Shown piece after piece: positions 27,825 to 36,480 of a stretch of DNA of 38,565 bases. Position 1 is the first letter of the stretch; each line of letters begins with the position of its first letter. Under the pieces are notes generated by a model, which was not told where the DNA came from, ran no database searches, and saw only the letters and a list, made by a program, of their open reading frames with translations. This stretch comes from Candidatus Binataceae bacterium (GTDB lineage: Bacteria > Desulfobacterota > Binatia > Binatales > Binataceae). The stretch covers positions 1-38,565 of the forward strand of contig JADMIL010000028.1 of assembly GCA_015478645.1 (NCBI GenBank), read 5' to 3'. Both the position numbers and the translations under genes were made by a program.

Positions 27825-27845
27825 AAAAAGGCGGCCGAAGCCGCC
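27825..27845 (-). terminator. Intrinsic terminator inside the structural operon
   Basis: On the minus strand GGCGGC-TTCG-GCCGCC (27845-27830, a UUCG-capped hairpin in RNA) is followed at once by TTTTT (27829-27825). It lies between the broken fibre-like gene and the protease gene, so late transcription needs read-through, antitermination or a new promoter to reach the capsid genes. Confidence 0.75.
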
Positions 27846-27871
27846 GCAGCCGCGCAACATAGGTTACGCGG

Positions 27872-28742
27872 TTAGGTCGTGGTGCCTTGGATGCGCAGAT
27901 CGGCGCTGCCCTTGTAGGCGGTGGTGCCGGCCGGCAAGGTGAGGCGCATCCAGACACCCTGCGCGCCGGCGCTGTTCGGCGCGGCGCCCGAGGGCAGGTT
28001 GCCCGGCGACGGCACGTTGACGAGGGCGGGCTGGGTCGAGAACGCGCCGCAGCCGGTCGGGACGAAGCTCGAAATCTGCTGGCGCGGGTTGGCGGTGTTG
28101 GTGTCGTTGAGCGCGGCGCAAAGGCCGATGTCGAGCAACGCGCCAGAGGGTCGTCCAGTCGCGGTTGATCGCCACAACATCGGTGCCGTAGCCGGCGGTC
28201 GCGACGATCTGGCGGATTTGGTTCGGCCCGGTGCCGCCGGTGGTGCGGATGATCATCCCGGACGAGACGCTGGCGCCGTCGCCGGTCTGCAAGAAAAACA
28301 GCGGCGGAGTGGTGCCGGCGGTATTGGCCGAGCCCGCCCGCGCGGTGTGCGCCGAGACGGTCGCGGTGTGGGCAAAGCACGCCACGTCGCCGACCGCCGC
28401 AGTGCCGCCCGGATTGGCGAGCGGGAACGAGCCCGCGACCGCGCCGGTGATGATGCCGTACAGCAGCCGCTCGAACGTCTGCGATCCGGTCACCGGGGTC
28501 TGCCCGTTCAGAGTGATCGCGGCCGGGGTCTGGATCACGCCCGAAGCGTCGCGGCCGGCGATCTGCGCCTTGGTCGCGGTGTCCGAGGCCGAGCTCGAGA
28601 CCCAATCGACAAAGCCCGAGGGCGTGATGTCGTTGAATGCGACATTGATCGTGAAATCGACCGCGCCGCCGACCGCGGCGCTGTCAGCCTCCGGCATGTC
28701 GGCCGAGCCATAGGCGACGAGGTTGTTTGGAACGACGCTCAT
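27872..28742 (-). pseudogene. Fibre/decoration-like protein gene broken by one extra base
   Basis: Frame 1 (28742 to about 28150) encodes beta-rich sequence with VVPNNLVAYGSADMPE, an IIRTTGGTGPNQIRQI motif common in phage fibre or decoration proteins, and AINRDWTT. After that it becomes Arg-rich nonsense. Frame 2 (about 28148 to 27872) continues with SGALLDIGLCAALND and a typical end TTAYKGSADLRIQG. Removing one C of CCC at 28150-28148 joins them into about 289 aa. The break may be a sequencing error, a true mutation or a +1 ribosomal shift. A terminator follows. It lies between the protease and head-morphogenesis genes. Confidence 0.6.
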
Positions 28743-28921
28743 CGCGGCACCCGAACCTTCGGCGCCGCTACGATCGGCTGACCACGGCCGCCGGCCCAGA
28801 TCTGCCCGGCGTTCCAGAAGCCGGGCGGCAGATCGCCGATGGCGATGTCCGGCTCAATATGTTCGAGCGATTTCGGGCAAGCGCCCGCGACCGCGGCGAC
28901 GTGTGCAATCACCTTCGGCAT
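28739..28921 (-). CDS. Small hypothetical protein
   Basis: 60 aa with a good ribosome binding site (AGAGGA, 6 bases before ATG 28921). It has an N-terminal Ala/Val-rich helix with one Cys and a Gly/Pro-rich end (LPPGFWNAGQIWAGG). The stop overlaps the start of the fibre-like gene (ATGA). No family is recognised. Confidence 0.55.
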   Translation of the reverse strand: MPKVIAHVAAVAGACPKSLEHIEPDIAIGDLPPGFWNAGQIWAGGRGQPIVAAPKVRVPR

Positions 28922-28943
28922 TGTCGTTCCTCTTCGCGAAACG

Positions 28944-29729
28944 TCAGAGCGGCGTGGTCACCGGCAAGAGCGCGCAGCGGCAGTTCGGGTGCGCCGGCGG
29001 GCAGTCGTCGCCGGACGGGAAGTCGGCATCGAGGCCGATCGGCCCGGCGTCCTCGTTGTCCTGGCAAAGCTCTTCGACCAAGGCGTCGCCGGCGGTCAGC
29101 CATTCCTTTCCGGTCGCGACACCCGAGGCCTTGTAGCCGTCGAGATTGCCGCGGTTGTTCGCGGCGATGATCTCAGTGCGAGCGATCGTGGCTGCACGCG
29201 CCTTGGAGAAGCCGGCCGATGCCGCAATCTCAGTCGAGAGCGTTCTCGCGCCCCAGCCTTCGTCGATCGCCCGCGTCACCGTCGCGCGCAGCATGGCGCG
29301 CGTGTTCCCTTCGATCAGCGTCACCAGCGCGGCGGCGCGGTCCTGCGCCCATGCGACCGAGCGCTCGTTGACCTGATCGAGCATGTCCGGCACGCGGTCG
29401 CCGTCCGGCGTCGGCGGCAAGCCGAACTCGGCCCGCGCCTGGTTGATCGTGATCCCTTGCTCGAGCGCGAGGATCTTCAACGCGCGCTTGACGGCATCGG
29501 CATAGAGCGGGCCGATCGCGCCCGAAGCGGCGTCTTGCGCCTCGCTCCAATCGCCGAGATCGATCGCGGCGAGGATCTGTTCGACGCGCGACCCGGTCGG
29601 ATCGTAGTCGCCACCCGTCGGCGCCGCGCTCTTACCGAGCCGCGCGCTGATCTCCGCCGCTACCTGGGCCGCGCGCCGCGCGAAGAAGGCTGACAGCTTC
29701 CGCCGCAATAAGGCTTCGCTCCGCGCCAT
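28944..29729 (-). CDS. Head morphogenesis protein (SPP1 gp7 / Mu gpF-like)
   Basis: 261 aa from ATG 29729 (TTG one codon before is also possible). Long helices at 1-170 precede the family's core: ARTEIIAANNRGNLDGYKASG (about 190-205), KEWLTAGDALVEELC, and PPAHPNCRCALLPV near the end. Minor head proteins of this type bind the portal and are injected or help assembly. The start lies about 98 bases inside the end of the portal gene, a long overlap in another frame. Confidence 0.8.
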   Translation of the reverse strand: MARSEALLRRKLSAFFARRAAQVAAEISARLGKSAAPTGGDYDPTGSRVEQILAAIDLGDWSEAQDAASGAIGPLYADAVKRALKILALEQGITINQARAEFGLPPTPDGDRVPDMLDQVNERSVAWAQDRAAALVTLIEGNTRAMLRATVTRAIDEGWGARTLSTEIAASAGFSKARAATIARTEIIAANNRGNLDGYKASGVATGKEWLTAGDALVEELCQDNEDAGPIGLDADFPSGDDCPPAHPNCRCALLPVTTPL

Positions 29730-31239
29730 CAAGGCGAGATTGCGGCCTGGCCCGGCGGCGAGGCGTGAAGCCTTGGCGAAAGGTGGCGATGGCCTTGCCG
29801 GCCGCGCCCTCCTCGTTATCGGGTGCGGCGGAAGGCGCTGCCGGGTCGCCCTCCGCCGCGCCGCCCGCGTCCGGCGAGGGAGTCGCGACGGGCTCGGGCG
29901 GGTTGATGATGTCTTTGAGCAGCACCGGGCCTTGCGTGGTGTCGACCATCAGTAGATCGGCGTCGGCCTCGGGGTTCATGCCGCGCTCGTCGCGCGCCTC
30001 GTTGCGGGTGATGATCCCTTCCTTGACGAGGCCGATCAGCATCGTCGCCTGGTCTTCGGCGTCGAGCGGCTGATCGGTCTGCCACACGAATTCGAGGTCG
30101 GTATTGCCCTTGTGGCGCTGCTCGATGCGGTCGACGAGGCGCTTTACCCAGGCGAGCGCCGCCTGGTTGCCTTCGTTCTCGGCCGCCTCCTGCATCGTGG
30201 CGCCGGTCGCGCGGTTGACCTGGTTGACGAGCTGCGTGGGCGAGAGCGCGAAGGTGTAGCAGACGATCCGCGCCAGCCATTCCTCGAACGCGACCTCGAT
30301 CGGCGAGGTCTTGAACGCCTGGTACTTCGACCCGGCCGGCGCCCAGATCAGCTTGTTGCGCTCGTGCAGATTGCCGGCGAGGATCGAGTCGAACCACTCC
30401 TGGAACTGGCGGATCTGCTCCGCGTTCCAATCGGCCGGCGCCGACAGGATGCCCTCGGGAACGTTGCCCGAGGTGTAGTAGCCGAGCTGGGTGATCGCCC
30501 GGCGCAGCCCGATGTTGATGTAGAGCAGGATCTGCTCGACCGGGCTGAAGCCATAGACCTTGCCGGGTCGCGGGTTGCGCGGCAGGTAGAGCAATTCGTC
30601 GCTGGTCAGCAATCGCCACGGGCGGCCGCGGATCACCTGTTCATAGGCGGGCGCCGGTGGTGCTGGCTTGCGCCCGGTGTCGTCAAGCAACAGCTTGATC
30701 GTGGCCCCGTCGACCACATCGATCCCGCTCACGTCGCCGCCGCGCGTCTTCCTGATCTCGAACGCCGGCGCGTCGGTGGTCAGCATTTCGTGGAGCGCCA
30801 TGCGCAGCCAGGTCGCGAAATCAACGTCGCCGTCCGGGTGCTCCCAGAATTCGGTGGCGGCCTTGATGCGGCGCTCGGCGTCGGATTTCGGGTTCTCGGG
30901 GTCGCGGCTGACGAGCTGCCAGTCGAAGCGCCCGACCTGGTCCTTGCGGGTCTCGATCGCGATGGCGACGAGGTAGTATTCGGCCAGCATGCGCAGCTCG
31001 GCGAAGCCGACATCGGTCCAACTGCGCGGCGTGTAGTCGAGGTTATAGCCGGGCGGGAAGTCGCGAACCCGCACCCGCTCGGGATCGGTCGGGACCAGCG
31101 GCAGGCCGGGCGAGAAGATCCCGCTCGGGGTGAAGGCGCTGGCGGCGGCGCCGCTCAGCACGCCACCGCCGGTCATGCGTGCGGGCGCGCCCCAGCTATA
31201 GCCGACGAGCGGCGTGCGCACTCCCCCCGAAGGCGGCAT
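29632..31239 (-). CDS. Portal protein
   Basis: 535 aa from ATG 31239; the longer frame upstream is a shadow. It matches the portal family: PPGYNLDYTPR, AYYLVAIAIETRKDQ-type helix (about 85-100), DAERRIKAATEFWEHP, DELLYLPRNPRPGKVYGFSP, the long LRRAITQLGYYTSGNVPEG segment, LIWAPAGSKYQAF, and LSPTQLVNQVNRATGATMQE. Dodecameric portals form the DNA entry channel. The C-terminal 33 residues overlap the head-morphogenesis gene and are Arg-rich. Gene order is unusual in that three or four fibre-like genes separate it from the terminase. Confidence 0.85.
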   Translation of the reverse strand: MPPSGGVRTPLVGYSWGAPARMTGGGVLSGAAASAFTPSGIFSPGLPLVPTDPERVRVRDFPPGYNLDYTPRSWTDVGFAELRMLAEYYLVAIAIETRKDQVGRFDWQLVSRDPENPKSDAERRIKAATEFWEHPDGDVDFATWLRMALHEMLTTDAPAFEIRKTRGGDVSGIDVVDGATIKLLLDDTGRKPAPPAPAYEQVIRGRPWRLLTSDELLYLPRNPRPGKVYGFSPVEQILLYINIGLRRAITQLGYYTSGNVPEGILSAPADWNAEQIRQFQEWFDSILAGNLHERNKLIWAPAGSKYQAFKTSPIEVAFEEWLARIVCYTFALSPTQLVNQVNRATGATMQEAAENEGNQAALAWVKRLVDRIEQRHKGNTDLEFVWQTDQPLDAEDQATMLIGLVKEGIITRNEARDERGMNPEADADLLMVDTTQGPVLLKDIINPPEPVATPSPDAGGAAEGDPAAPSAAPDNEEGAAGKAIATFRQGFTPRRRARPQSRLDGAERSLIAAEAVSLLRAARGPGSGGDQRAAR

Positions 31240-31253
31240 GGGCAGTCCTTTGG

Positions 31254-32784
31254 TCAGTTCGGGCGCAAGAAGCGGCGGCGGCCGGGCGATCGCAGCAGGC
31301 GGCCCACACCGAGCGCCAAAAGCTGCGGCGGCGCGATCGCCAGCCATTCGATCGGCGCGAAACTGTCACCAGCGATGGCGGTATCGCCGGTCCACTCGGC
31401 CAGCGCCTGCGGGTCGATGCTGGCCCGCGCCAGGAATTCGAGTGCGGCCGCCGCATCGGCGGTGACCGAGACACTGACCGCGCCGGTGCTCTCGACGGGT
31501 GCATTCGTGTCGCGAGCAGCGCGGACCAGCGCCTCGGCGCCGAGCACCGGATCGCCGCGCGCGCTCGCCAGAATGCCGGCCAGCAACAATAGATCGACCT
31601 TGGCGAGGCCGAGCGCTTCGGCTGTGACGGCCGCGTCGCGCAACAGCCGCCCGGTCGTTTCGAGCGGCACGACGCTATCGAGGCTCACCCCGAGCGCGCC
31701 GGTCCATTCGGCGGGCGAAATCGCGTCGCGCTTCTGTCCGGCGCCGCTTTCGGCGGGGCTGCTCGCATCCGACAATGCGCGGCGCAGCGCCTCGGCCGGG
31801 ACCGCGCCATCGGCGCGCTGTGTCGCGAGCCCCGCGAAAATCACCGTTCCATCGGCGCGTTGCAGCGCCTGGCTTTCTATGGGCGCCATCTGGTTTTCGA
31901 TGACGGCGACGGCGCCCAGGTTCTCGGCCGGCACGGCGGGATCGCCGCGCACGGCAGCCGCGCTCTCGAATGCGAGCCAGCGATCGGCAAGCGCGGCGGC
32001 CAAATCCTCGAGCTCGGCGCTGGCGTCGCCGCGCTGCGCGGCCGTGCTCTCGGCGGGCAGCCCGCTATCTTTGGCGAGGCCGGCAAGGATGCCGATCGCC
32101 ATCAGCGCGTCGGCCGTAACCGCCGTCCCGCTGCTGGGCGTCGTCAGCGCCGCGGCGACCATGATCCATGATGCGGTCGAGAGCGTGACCCCGACCGCGA
32201 TGCTGGATTGGGCGCTGCTGACGTTCTGGTATTCGGCAGCGCAGACCGGCGCCGTCTTGTAGCCGGTCAGCACGGTAAAGCCGGTCCCGGCGGTGACCGT
32301 GCCCGCGCCCGCGCCGACCACAAAGCCCAGCAGCAAATCCACGGCGCTGGTGGTCGAGACGCCCGAGACCGAGGGGTTGCCGCTGGTGCCATTGGCGTGC
32401 GCCGGCAGCGAGCTGTTGGCGTCCCACCCGATCGCCGAACCGCCGTTGTAAACCCCGAAGGCGTAGCTCGATATTTCCAGTGCCGCGGTCGAGATGCCGC
32501 CGGCCGTGATCGTGATCGCCGCCGCGCTCAGCGCCGAGGTGGCGTCGGCGTACCACACCGATAGGCCGCGCGTGCCGCCCGGATCGAGCTGGCGCGAGCC
32601 GAGCTGCGTCCAGGTCAGGCTCGCGCCCGCTACACTCTCGGTCAGCCCAGACAGCCCGCTCGCGTCGTACCACGCGATTTCGAGGATGATGCGATCGGCG
32701 GTATTGGTCGTCGTCAGATTTGGTGGTGAGCGTCGCGGCGCCGTTGCCGGTGTTGGTCGCCGTGCCGTCGATCGTGAATGCCAT
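31254..32784 (-). pseudogene. Structural/fibre-like protein gene broken by one extra base
   Basis: ATG 32784 begins MAFTIDGTATNTGNGAATLT in one frame. After TTT at 32719-32721 (AAA on the coding strand) the frame becomes nonsense, while the next frame continues TTTNTADRIILEIAWYDASG and runs to 31254. Deleting one A joins them into about 509 aa. The N-terminal 165 residues are an Ig/lectin-like beta domain; the rest (about 170-485) is a long Ala/Asp-rich region of about 20-residue repeats (LxxxRGDPxxPAExLxA) and ends in an Arg-rich tail. A GTG at 32558 could start the second part alone. It lies between the exported 421-aa protein and the portal. The shift resembles the one at 28148. Confidence 0.55.
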
Positions 32785-32804
32785 CGGTTAGCCCGGGGCG
32801 CCCC

Positions 32805-34070
32805 TCACCCCGGAGGGGTTGCGGTCGGGATCGGCGGCAGCGCGTTCGCGTCGGTGCGCGGCACGATCGCCCATTTGGGCGCGGTCGGGATCGTGGTCGC
32901 GGCGTTCTCGACGTTGGTCTTCATCCACGCCCACGCCGCGGCGGCACCGGGCGCGCCGGCATCGTCGAGCATCGCCACACCGCCGAGCAGATAGAGCGGG
33001 TAGCCCTCGACGCTGAGGTTGTTCAGAAACCCCTTATAGACGTTGTTGAGCCCGCTCGGCCAGAAGGTCGCCTCGAAGCGCGGGCGGAACGGCTGGAAGC
33101 CGTCGCCATTGCCGATGTCATAGGCCGCAACGGCGCTGTCGTCGGCGCACACCATCGTCTGGGCGATCGGGCCGCTAGTCCAGGGCTGGCAGTTGCCGGC
33201 GGCCAGCATCGCCCGCGCGCTGGCAGAGCCACTCACGCCTGTTAGGTTATCGTTGAACTTCGTGGTGCTAGTCCAACCCAGCATCGCCGAAATGTCGGTT
33301 CCGGTCGAGGGCGCGCTCGCATAGCTGAGGCTCGCACCGGCGCCGGTTGCGCTGGTCTGGATCTCCATCACCGTCGCCGAGCCATTGTTGGTCAGCGCCG
33401 GTGAGATAATCACCGGGATACCGGCTGAACTGATCGCCGTCTTCAACAGCGACGTGACCGAGACCACACCGGCGACGGGATAAAATTGCGTCGCAGTGCT
33501 GAAGTTCAGCCCGGTCACCTGATAGGCCGTGCCGTTGACGGTGATCGCGAAGCCGCCATTGGTGATCGCCTGGAAAGTGGCGAGCTTGCCGGCGAGCGCC
33601 GGGCCGGTGATCCGCGCCGGGAAGGCGAGGCTCGTCACCGCGTCGAAATCGTAGTTCGAGCCGAGCATCTGCGCGCTGGTCAGCGGCGTGTTGGAATTCG
33701 CGGTCGTGTCGACGAACGAAAGCGTTACCGAGCCGCCCGCGGGTACGCTCGGGAGGACCGCCGCCACGACCGCAAACTCGACCGAGCCATCCGGGTAGCG
33801 GGTTTTGACGTCCGCCTGGCTCGGCACCGGCGCACCATTCACCAGGATCATCGGCGCGTGCGGGATCGCCCCGTCGATGAATGGCCGGCCGAATTGCATC
33901 GGGTAGTTGGTTTCGCCGGCCCCGCTCGCATCGGAGACGGTGATCGTGTTGCCCGCCGGCGGAGGCGAGGCGCCGATCGTCACCACGACGGGGGTCGATG
34001 CCGTGGCGAATGCCGGCCCGGCCGCGAGCGCGAGCCCGCCGGCGAGGAGCAGCGCGCGCCGGATCATCAT
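32805..34070 (-). CDS. Exported beta-rich protein of a phage-associated family
   Basis: 421 aa from ATG 34070 (a second ATG follows). Signal peptide MMIRRALLLAGGLALAAG, cleavage after AFA near residue 23. The mature part has patterns I recognise from uncharacterised phage and prophage proteins: MQFGRPFIDGAIPHAPM, VKTRYPDGSVEFAVVAAVLPS, the late GPIAQTMVCADDSAVAAYDIG, and FRPRFEATFWPSG. Two cysteines. It probably forms a fibre or surface structure. The gene starts two bases after the 119-aa exported protein gene. The signal peptide is the odd feature for a protein in the structural operon. Confidence 0.7.
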   Translation of the reverse strand: MMIRRALLLAGGLALAAGPAFATASTPVVVTIGASPPPAGNTITVSDASGAGETNYPMQFGRPFIDGAIPHAPMILVNGAPVPSQADVKTRYPDGSVEFAVVAAVLPSVPAGGSVTLSFVDTTANSNTPLTSAQMLGSNYDFDAVTSLAFPARITGPALAGKLATFQAITNGGFAITVNGTAYQVTGLNFSTATQFYPVAGVVSVTSLLKTAISSAGIPVIISPALTNNGSATVMEIQTSATGAGASLSYASAPSTGTDISAMLGWTSTTKFNDNLTGVSGSASARAMLAAGNCQPWTSGPIAQTMVCADDSAVAAYDIGNGDGFQPFRPRFEATFWPSGLNNVYKGFLNNLSVEGYPLYLLGGVAMLDDAGAPGAAAAWAWMKTNVENAATTIPTAPKWAIVPRTDANALPPIPTATPPG

Positions 34071-34072
34071 CC

Positions 34073-34432
34073 TCACGGCGTCGCGGTCAGGGTGACGTTG
34101 CACTGCCCGTTGCCGCCGGCGCAGCTGGTGTTGCTGAGCGCCGTCCCGCCGACCTGCAATTGCAGCGGGGTCGCGCCGATCGAGAACAGCGCCGCATCGG
34201 GGCCGCTCAGCGCCACGCTGCCGGTCCAATTGGAGGGTGTGACCGTGATCGGGCAGACGACGGCGCCGGCCGGCGCGCTGCCGGTGAAGGAGGCGACCGG
34301 CGCGCAGCTGACGGCGGTCGAAGCCGGCGAGCCGACGGTGACCACGACATTGACGCTGGCGGCCGAAGCCGGGAGCGCCAAGCCGCCGGTCGCGGCGATC
34401 AGAAGAGCGGCGAGCGTGAGCCTGCGGTGCAT
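34073..34432 (-). CDS. Exported small Ig-like protein
   Basis: 119 aa from ATG 34432, with AAGGA 10 bases upstream. Signal peptide MHRRLTLAALLIAATGG, cleavage after ASA. The mature 95 residues are one Ig-like beta domain (VNVVVTVGSP, PITVTPSNWTGSVALSG, ALFSIGATPLQLQVGG, ending NVTLTATP) with four cysteines, enough for two disulfides. Similar domains occur singly or in tandem in phage decoration and fibre proteins. It is probably made with the following 421-aa exported protein. Confidence 0.7.
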   Translation of the reverse strand: MHRRLTLAALLIAATGGLALPASAASVNVVVTVGSPASTAVSCAPVASFTGSAPAGAVVCPITVTPSNWTGSVALSGPDAALFSIGATPLQLQVGGTALSNTSCAGGNGQCNVTLTATP

Positions 34433-34437
34433 GATTT

Positions 34438-34638
34438 TCAGTCCTTTGGTTCGTTGTCCCAAACGCATGGCCAGCCCGCGGCCTCCTCGGCCGAGGCCCA
34501 TTGCCTCAGCGCGGCGGCGGCGTACATCTGGCATTCGAGCACCGCGATCGTGCGCGGCGAACCGGTCAATCCGTGCGCGTGCTGCATCGCAGCAAACGCG
34601 CGGCTCATCAGCCGCTCGCGGTCGGTCCTGTCCGCCAT
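34438..34638 (-). CDS. Small protein between terminase and fibre-like genes
   Basis: 66 aa from ATG 34638 (GGCGAG 7 bases upstream); ATG 34644 and TTG 34653 are alternatives in the same frame. Mostly helical (RERLMSRAFAAMQ, RTIAVLECQMYAAAALRQWA) with a final Cys-Val-Trp. No family recognised. Confidence 0.55.
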   Translation of the reverse strand: MADRTDRERLMSRAFAAMQHAHGLTGSPRTIAVLECQMYAAAALRQWASAEEAAGWPCVWDNEPKD

Positions 34639-34666
34639 GTCCATTCTCGCCAATAGAAACGGCCGC

Positions 34667-36091
34667 CTATTGGGCGGTTCGCGGCGCGACGTGTTCCGGA
34701 TGGGCGGCGGCTTTCGCGGCCTCAGCGGCCGTCTGCGCGGCCCGCCGGCGGTAGGTGTCGAAAATGCCCTCGCTCGAAATCGGCGCGACCAGCAAATCGG
34801 TCAGCGCCCACACCAGCGCATCGACCCGATCGGGCGACTGCCCGCGCTTGCGTTCGTCATCATCGGTCGTGAACGCGACCATCTGGTCCTCGAGCTGCGG
34901 GAACGCGCCCATGTGGTGCATCCGGCCCTGCTCATAGAGCGCCGCGACGGGCTCGGCCCGCACCGCCTTGCCGCGCGTCGCACGCACGGCGCGGTAGCTG
35001 ACGTCGGGGTCGATCACCCTGAGCGTCGCCTCGACCATCTCGCCGCCGTTGTTGACCTCGGCCACAACCCGGTCGGCGCGGTGCTCGCGGTACGCGGAAA
35101 TCGCCAGCCGCGCCCACTCCGCCGGCGCGTAATGGCCGCTGAGATCGGCGAGCACATAGCCGTGGCCGCGCGCATCCTTGCCGGCCACGATCAGCCCGGT
35201 TTCGTCGGCGTCCTCGCCCGACGTCGCCGCCGGGTCGATCGCCACAACGACCCGGGTCAAGGTCGGGTGCATCCCGTGCCGCAGCCGGCCGCGCTCGACG
35301 AGATCGCGGGTCCACAACGCGCCCGGCACGTCATCGAGCAGCTCGGCGAGCAATTCCTGCCGTCCGAGCCGGGTGCCTTCGTACTTGCGCAGCAACTGCG
35401 CGAGGAACGGCGCCGGCAGGTTCGCCCGGTTCGCGTAGGTCGCCCCGCGCCGCACCGCCGTTGTCGGGTCCGCCAAGAGGCCGCGCACGATCGCCGTGGG
35501 CCGCGGCGTGGTGGTCACCATCGCCCGCGGATCGGCCCCGTGCCGCAGCCCGAACATCGCCTGATCCCAGGCTTCGGGATAGCGCCAGGCCGCGAGCTCA
35601 TCAGCCCAGATCGTGTCGTGCTGCGGCCCGCGCAGCTGGTCCGGCCGCTCGGCCGAATAGGTCGCGGCCTGCGCCCCGTTGGGCCACACCAGCCGCTGTT
35701 TGCCTGGCTCATAGGTCGGGCGCAGCCAGGGCGCCGAGATTGCCAGGATGCCGGCCGGCCCCTCGATCATCACCTTGCGCACGTCCGCGCCGGTGCGCCC
35801 GATCAGCCCGATCCGGCGCCCTTTCCCGCTTTCGACGCGCTCGCGAACCCACTCGGCGCCCGAGCGCGACTTGCCGAATCCGCGCCCAGCCAGCAGCAGA
35901 AAGACGAACCACTCGCCATCGGGCGCGAGCTGGTCAGCCCTCGCCCACCAGCTCCGCCACGCCCACGGGAAGCTGCGCTGCTGTGCCGGGGTCAGCCGGC
36001 ACAACACCGCCCGCCGCTGACCCGGCGTCAGTTGCGCCAGCCGTTCGACCGGCGACATCGTCGATGAGTTCGAGATTGCGCTGTCGGGCAT
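34667..36091 (-). CDS. terL: Terminase large subunit
   Basis: 474 aa. The ATPase domain has Walker A AGRGFGKS at 68-75 and Walker B TIWADE at 160-165, with VTTTPRP as the coupling motif. The nuclease domain has VAIDPAATSGEDADETG (first metal-binding Asp), VVAEVNNGG and SPDRVDALVWALTDLL. Large terminase packages DNA into proheads and cuts it. The first residues (MPDSAIS) are not conserved-looking; a start at M12 (36058) is possible. The gene overlaps the small subunit by 158 bases (125 with the later start), an exceptionally long overlap. Confidence 0.9.
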   Translation of the reverse strand: MPDSAISNSSTMSPVERLAQLTPGQRRAVLCRLTPAQQRSFPWAWRSWWARADQLAPDGEWFVFLLLAGRGFGKSRSGAEWVRERVESGKGRRIGLIGRTGADVRKVMIEGPAGILAISAPWLRPTYEPGKQRLVWPNGAQAATYSAERPDQLRGPQHDTIWADELAAWRYPEAWDQAMFGLRHGADPRAMVTTTPRPTAIVRGLLADPTTAVRRGATYANRANLPAPFLAQLLRKYEGTRLGRQELLAELLDDVPGALWTRDLVERGRLRHGMHPTLTRVVVAIDPAATSGEDADETGLIVAGKDARGHGYVLADLSGHYAPAEWARLAISAYREHRADRVVAEVNNGGEMVEATLRVIDPDVSYRAVRATRGKAVRAEPVAALYEQGRMHHMGAFPQLEDQMVAFTTDDDERKRGQSPDRVDALVWALTDLLVAPISSEGIFDTYRRRAAQTAAEAAKAAAHPEHVAPRTAQ

Positions 36092-36308
36092 CGTCCACTT
36101 GCAGAGGGCCGCCCTCGGGGCCGGTCAGGGTCACGTGCCGCAGGTCGGGAAGCGTCTTGCGGATCAGCCCGAGCGCCGCGGTCACCTGCGCCCCGCTCAG
36201 CAGCACCGTGCCGTCGACGAATGCGATCAGGCGGTTGATGAGCTGACTGGACCGGATCTTGTCACGCGCCCGCTCGTCGTGATTAGGCTGCCGGGTGCGC
36301 GCCGCCAT
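35934..36308 (-). CDS. terS: Terminase small subunit
   Basis: 124 aa from ATG 36308, with GGAG 7 bases upstream; TTG 36314 is possible. Residues 14-75 match phage small terminases of alphaproteobacteria: DKIRSSQLINRLIAFV, SGAQVTAALGLIRKTLPDL, then VTLTGPEGG. These recognise the packaging site and regulate the large subunit. The last 50 residues are Ala/Gly/Pro-rich, probably disordered, and lie over the beginning of terL in another frame. Confidence 0.75.
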   Translation of the reverse strand: MAARTRQPNHDERARDKIRSSQLINRLIAFVDGTVLLSGAQVTAALGLIRKTLPDLRHVTLTGPEGGPLQVDDARQRNLELIDDVAGRTAGATDAGSAAGGVVPADPGTAAQLPVGVAELVGEG

Positions 36309-36480
36309 GGTCAAACTCCGGTAGCAGGATCGCGGCGAGGCCGGCCGCCGCCATCAGCACTTGGATCGCCGCCTGCAGCACCGCGCTATCGACGTGAACG
36401 CCACTGGCCGCCAAGAGCGCGCCGAGGCCGGCATAGGTCGAGGGCTCGCGCAACCGCGCCAAGAGGAACATCAAAATCAT
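36283..36480 (-). CDS. Holin-like small membrane protein
   Basis: 65 aa with two hydrophobic stretches: residues 1-8 with 15-28 (MILMFLLARL, then TYAGLGALLAASGV) and 36-54 (AAIQVLMAAAGLAAILL), separated by a short polar turn, then a charged His-containing end. The pattern LLARLREPSTYAGLGALLAA is one I associate with holin-like phage proteins in alphaproteobacteria. It lies directly before the terminase genes and overlaps terS by 26 bases. No endolysin lies next to it. Confidence 0.65.
   Translation of the reverse strand: MILMFLLARLREPSTYAGLGALLAASGVHVDSAVLQAAIQVLMAAAGLAAILLPEFDHGGAHPAA

Noticed and set aside
26107-27942. Plus-strand frame of 611 codons opposite the protease/scaffold gene
   Set aside because: No ribosome binding site or domains, and the other strand encodes a recognised protease.
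30112-32262. Plus-strand frame of 716 codons opposite the portal region
   Set aside because: It spans two unrelated genes on the other strand, changes composition midway and ends within the broken gene; a GC-driven shadow.
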